Below are positions 7,023-9,667 of a stretch of DNA of 9,667 nt, piece by piece. The stretch comes from Prosthecobacter sp. (GTDB lineage: Bacteria > Verrucomicrobiota > Verrucomicrobiia > Verrucomicrobiales > Verrucomicrobiaceae), in assembly GCA_025869455.1 (NCBI GenBank), contig JAOZVT010000580.1, forward strand, positions 1 to 9,667, in the 5' to 3' direction. The position numbers were made by a program, and so were the translations under genes. The stretch's first letter is position 1; each line of letters begins with the position of its first letter. The notes beneath the pieces are model-generated. The model worked only from the letters and a program-made list of their open reading frames with translations. It did not search any database and was not told where the DNA came from.

Positions 7023-8330
7023 TCAGCCCTCGAAAGGGTCCTTCAGTACGATGGTATCGTCCCGTTGAGGACTGGTTCCGAGCAGAAACAACGGAGCTCC
7101 CACCAGGGTCTCGATGCGTCGCACATACCGTTTCGCCGCTTCGGGCAATTGCTCCCAATCGCGAATGCCTTGGGAACTCTCCGTCCAGCCTTCACACTCC
7201 TCGTAAATAGGCACTAGGCTTTGTGCGTCGCAAAGACGCGCAGGGAGATAGTCAATGCTTTCGCCGTCCAGCTCGTAGCCCGTGCAGATCTTCACGGAGG
7301 GAAATCCATCCAGAACATCGAGTTTAGTCAGAACAATGCCGCTGACCCCATTAAGCTCGACAGACTGACGCACTAGCACAGCATCGAACCAACCGCAGCG
7401 CCGTTTGCGGCCGGTGTTGGTGCCAAATTCTGCGCCCAGCCCGCCTGCACCGCCACGGGTCAGACGCTCACCTGTTTCATCGAAGAGTTCCGTTGGAAAG
7501 GGGCCTGCGCCTACCCGCGTGGTGTAGGCTTTCACGATTCCTAAAACCCTGCCCATGGCCTGGACTGGCACACCTGCGCCTGCTGAGACTTGCCCCGAAA
7601 CCGTGTTAGACGAGGTGGTGTAAGGATAGGTGCCATGATCCACGTCCAGCATGGCGGCTTGCGCTCCTTCAAACAGAACCCGTCTTCCGTTGGCGATGGC
7701 GTTGTTGATCCTCCGCCAAACCACAGGCTGGATGTGGGGAGCAAGCAGCGGGTAAACCTCACTCAACGGTGCGAGCACATCCTCGGCAGCCAGAACTTGC
7801 AGGCCTAGATCGACGCGGAGTGGATTGTGATGAGCCAGCAGTCGCTCCACGCGATCACTCAGCGCGGCGGGATCAGCGAGATCGGCATAACGGATGGCGC
7901 GGCGTCCAGCCTTGTCCTCATAGGCAGGACCAATCCCGCGCCCAGTGGTGCCTATTTTTTTATCACCAGCGCGTGCTTCCCGGGCGAGATCCAGCTCCCG
8001 GTGGAGCGGTAGCACCACAGTTGCCGCTTCGGAAATGACGAGGTTCTCCGGTGTCACGGAAAGGCCCACGGAGCGAGCCCGAGCGATTTCATCCAGCAGC
8101 GCCCAGGGATCCACCACCACGCCATTGCCGATGATGGAGAGTTTACCCTGTACCACGGTGGAAGGCAGCAGCGCTGTCTTATACGTTTTGTCTCCTACGG
8201 CAATGGTGTGCCCAGCGTTATTGCCACCCTGAAAACGCACGGCCATGTCCGCCCGAGTGCTGAGCCAATCAATGACTTTGCCCTTACCTTCATCACCCCA
8301 CTGAGTTCCAACGACTGTTACATTTGACAC
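7023..8330 (-). CDS. purA: Adenylosuccinate synthetase
   Basis: PurA joins IMP and aspartate using GTP to make adenylosuccinate, the first committed step to AMP, in the cytoplasm. The 435-residue product has the standard bacterial length. The N-terminal GTQWGDEGKGK motif carries the catalytic D13 and K16. FQGGNNAGHT carries H41. The GTGRGIGPAYEDK motif, the arginine-rich GTNTGRKRRCGWFD motif and the C-terminal GTSPQRDDTI follow in the family order. The start is GTG at 8330, with GGAGG nine bases upstream (plus-strand 8340-8344). The GTG gives residue 1 of the conserved numbering, so it is the right start. The gene appears to be transcribed alone from the promoter at 8437-8464, with a leader of about 100 bases, and to end at the hairpin at 6986-7014. 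No oddity is visible in the protein. Confidence 0.97.
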   Translation of the reverse strand: MSNVTVVGTQWGDEGKGKVIDWLSTRADMAVRFQGGNNAGHTIAVGDKTYKTALLPSTVVQGKLSIIGNGVVVDPWALLDEIARARSVGLSVTPENLVISEAATVVLPLHRELDLAREARAGDKKIGTTGRGIGPAYEDKAGRRAIRYADLADPAALSDRVERLLAHHNPLRVDLGLQVLAAEDVLAPLSEVYPLLAPHIQPVVWRRINNAIANGRRVLFEGAQAAMLDVDHGTYPYTTSSNTVSGQVSAGAGVPVQAMGRVLGIVKAYTTRVGAGPFPTELFDETGERLTRGGAGGLGAEFGTNTGRKRRCGWFDAVLVRQSVELNGVSGIVLTKLDVLDGFPSVKICTGYELDGESIDYLPARLCDAQSLVPIYEECEGWTESSQGIRDWEQLPEAAKRYVRRIETLVGAPLFLLGTSPQRDDTIVLKDPFEG

Positions 8331-8339
8331 GGCTATAAT

Positions 8340-8344
8340 CCTCC
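8340..8344 (-). promoter_or_regulatory. Shine-Dalgarno sequence of purA
   Basis: Plus-strand CCTCC reads GGAGG on the minus strand, nine bases before the GTG start. It fixes the GTG at 8330 as the purA start. Its upstream edge touches the palindrome at 8344-8356. Confidence 0.75.
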
Positions 8345-8356
8345 ACCTGCCAGGTG
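8344..8356. repeat. 13-bp palindrome in purA leader
   Basis: CACCTG (8344-8349) and CAGGTG (8351-8356) are perfect 6-bp half-sites around a single central base. The palindrome abuts the purA Shine-Dalgarno sequence. As DNA it could be a dimeric regulator site. As RNA it could fold into a 4-bp hairpin with a 5-base loop next to the ribosome-binding site. Function is inferred from position only. Confidence 0.35.
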
Positions 8357-8383
8357 AATCCTGACCGCCCTTCGACAGGACTC
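8356..8383 (-). repeat. Inverted repeat / potential hairpin in purA leader
   Basis: GAATCCTG (8356-8363) and CAGGACTC (8376-8383) pair over 8 bp with one G-U wobble in the minus-strand RNA, around a 12-base loop. It is directly upstream of the 13-bp palindrome, so the purA leader has two adjacent dyad elements. It does not match the purine riboswitch core that I know. Confidence 0.35.
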
Positions 8384-8436
8384 GGCGGCTGGATATGGAT
8401 TAAGCATGAGCAGAAATGCCATGCGAGATGCCTAAC

Positions 8437-8464
8437 CATTTAGAGCACACACCCCTTTTGTCAA
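8437..8464 (-). promoter_or_regulatory. Probable sigma-70 promoter for purA
   Basis: On the minus strand a perfect -35 hexamer TTGACA (plus-strand 8459-8464) is followed after 16 bases by TAAATG (8437-8442), a weak -10 matching three of six consensus positions. Transcription would start near 8430 and leave a leader of about 100 bases before purA. The -35 is the strong part of this call. Confidence 0.5.
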
Positions 8465-8525
8465 GTCGGCAAAAAGTACGTTGCAGGCTGATGAAATCTC
8501 TTACCACTAGGGCAACTGCTTTTGG

Positions 8526-8921
8526 TTAGGCGAGCTGTGGAGCGAAGCCTTCGCAATCGTTAGGCGAAGCCGTATCTAGAGTGCCTTTGCCTGGACCGAC
8601 ACCAGGATTTTCAATGCGCCAGTGGCGTGGAACTTCCCAAGGGGCGAGGGAGGCGCAGGCTTTGGATTTAAATTCGCAGGTCAGTTGCTCCGGTGTCACA
8701 CCCAGGCAGGCGACCACGTCCTGCACACGTTCGGGATCGCGACTGGGCTGGCCGTGGATGCGCACATGTCGTACGCCAGTGGCGGTGCGGATTTTTTCGG
8801 CAATGGCAGCGGGGCTGAGCTTGCGACTGGCGACGTTGATGCCTGGTCCGGTGCAGCCCTGATAAGTGAGTGAGTTCCCGTGCAGCGTGATGTCATCCCA
8901 GGTGAGATGGCGACCCAGGCC
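8526..8921 (-). pseudogene. C-terminal domain of AMP-binding ligase, separated by an in-frame stop
   Basis: Directly after the TAA at 8922-8924, the same minus-strand frame stays open for 131 codons to a TAA at 8526-8528. The translation resembles the C-terminal subdomain of acyl-CoA synthetases: GINVASRKLSPAAIAEKIR parallels the usual INVGGRKVSP-type motif, then a GVRHVRIHG strand, then LAPWEVPRHW near the end. PGKGTLD carries a lysine (8586-8588) at the place of the A10 adenylation lysine. It is therefore the missing end of the gene at 8922-9667, not a separate gene. The only plausible internal start is a GTG at 8765, which would omit half the domain. The usual TGD is changed to WDD, and the GR that often follows it is GC. 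The three GCGAAG/CTTCGC blocks at 8542-8569 lie in its last codons. Confidence 0.75.
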
Positions 8922-9667
8922 TTAGGCCTCCCCTGGCTGCACGGTATCGTAGCCCAGGCCCACAGCTCGGCTTTCCACCATCAAGCGCCCGCGCTGAACC
9001 TGAGCATGAACGCCGGGTAGCAAGGTGCCCAGATCCGTGGCCTCGGTGCGCGGAGTTTCCGCAGCATCGTAGCTGATCGCTCCCGTCTCGCTGGTGCCGT
9101 AGAGATTATGCAGCTTCAGGTGAAAAGTTTCACGTACCCGTGCTTCCAGCTCCAGGCTAAGGAGCGATCCTGCGGACACCGCCAGTTTGACGTGAGAGAG
9201 ATCCAATCCCGCCATGAGCCAGGCCTTCCACATGGCGGGTACTCCAGGTAGGAAAACCTGCTGATGCTGCGCCAGCGCCTCGATCATGCCACAGGGAAAA
9301 GGCGTGGGCAGCCAGTGCGTGGGCAGTCCGTGAAACAGAGTTTGCAGCACGGTGGTGGTTAGGCCGAAGCTGTGCGCCACACTCAGCGGCGCAAGAGAAA
9401 CGGAGCAGGCAGCCAGATTCAAGGCAGCGTGCAGTTGATCCACATCCGCCGCGATCTGGTCTCGGGTAAAAAACTGGCAACGGCGCAGACCAGAGCTGCC
9501 CACCGTTTGTTTGACCAAGCCTGTCTGGCGCGGCACACAGCAGGTAGGCACCCGGCGGGAGCGATCCTGCTCCACCACCTGCACAGGCATGCCGGTCAAA
9601 AAACCTGCCAGCAGGGACACGGTGATTTCAGGGCCTCCTCCTTGGGCTAGGTAAAAGCGGCCCAAAC
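8922..9667 (-). CDS. AMP-binding (acyl-CoA synthetase-like) protein, N-terminal part, truncated by stop; 5' end outside window
   Basis: This belongs to the adenylate-forming superfamily, which activates carboxylic acids with ATP, often followed by transfer to CoA or a carrier protein. The frame is open to the right edge. The TTG at 9663-9665 is not a credible start, because roughly 80-100 N-terminal residues expected before the A3 motif are missing. Visible core motifs in order are a degenerate A3 (TVGSSGLRR instead of TSGSTGxPK), PLSVAHSFGL (A4 region), LPGVPAMWKAW, and a clean A5 motif YGTSETG (9081-9101). The frame ends at TAA 8922-8924, at the hinge before the C-terminal subdomain, which continues in frame beyond it. 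As written, the product lacks the domain needed for catalysis. The substrate cannot be read. The gene lies upstream of purA on the same strand, but purA has its own promoter. Confidence 0.8.
   Translation of the reverse strand, partial: LGRFYLAQGGGPEITVSLLAGFLTGMPVQVVEQDRSRRVPTCCVPRQTGLVKQTVGSSGLRRCQFFTRDQIAADVDQLHAALNLAACSVSLAPLSVAHSFGLTTTVLQTLFHGLPTHWLPTPFPCGMIEALAQHQQVFLPGVPAMWKAWLMAGLDLSHVKLAVSAGSLLSLELEARVRETFHLKLHNLYGTSETGAISYDAAETPRTEATDLGTLLPGVHAQVQRGRLMVESRAVGLGYDTVQPGEA

Noticed and set aside
8922..8924. Programmed stop-codon readthrough or recoding at the ligase TAA
   Set aside because: UAA followed by G is an efficient stop, and no recoding structure is evident. A nonsense mutation or sequence error is simpler.

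Overview
The window is an ordinary bacterial chromosomal stretch of moderately high G+C. Its gene content resembles Verrucomicrobia (Prosthecobacter or Verrucomicrobium-like): a PAS-AraC regulator next to xylose isomerase, and a secreted DUF5722-type glycosidase-like protein. This assignment is inferred from gene types, not from a marker gene. There are no RNA genes, CRISPR arrays, insertion sequences or phage genes.

Layout. Bases 1-1886 (+ strand) hold the C-terminal end of an unknown gene, a membrane protein with a C-terminal zinc ribbon (88-1140), and an RsuA-type 16S rRNA pseudouridine synthase with a GTG start (1194-1886). A small tyrosine-phosphatase-like gene (1895-2422, -) converges on rsuA. 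A PAS-AraC regulator (2589-3380, +) is divergent from it and is followed on the same strand by xylose isomerase xylA (3485-4801). A secreted DUF5722-like protein (4859-6910, -) converges on xylA, with a strong hairpin at the junction. Upstream of it on the minus strand lie purA (7023-8330), with its own promoter and leader, and an AMP-binding acyl-CoA-synthetase-like gene running off the right edge (8526-9667).

How the genes may work together. The PAS-AraC protein probably controls xylA, and xylA opens pentose catabolism. The secreted glycosidase-like protein could release sugars, but it is on the opposite strand and any link to xylA is positional only. rsuA and purA are housekeeping genes.

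Most notable observation. The AMP-binding ligase gene is cut by a single in-frame TAA (8922-8924). The 131 codons after the stop remain open in the same frame and encode a recognisable C-terminal ligase subdomain, including the likely adenylation lysine. This looks like a recent nonsense mutation, or a sequence error, rather than a new system. I found no convincing undescribed multi-gene system. The other points of interest are the PAS-sensing regulator paired with xylA, the putative catalytic glutamates of the DUF5722 protein, and inverted repeats in the purA leader.
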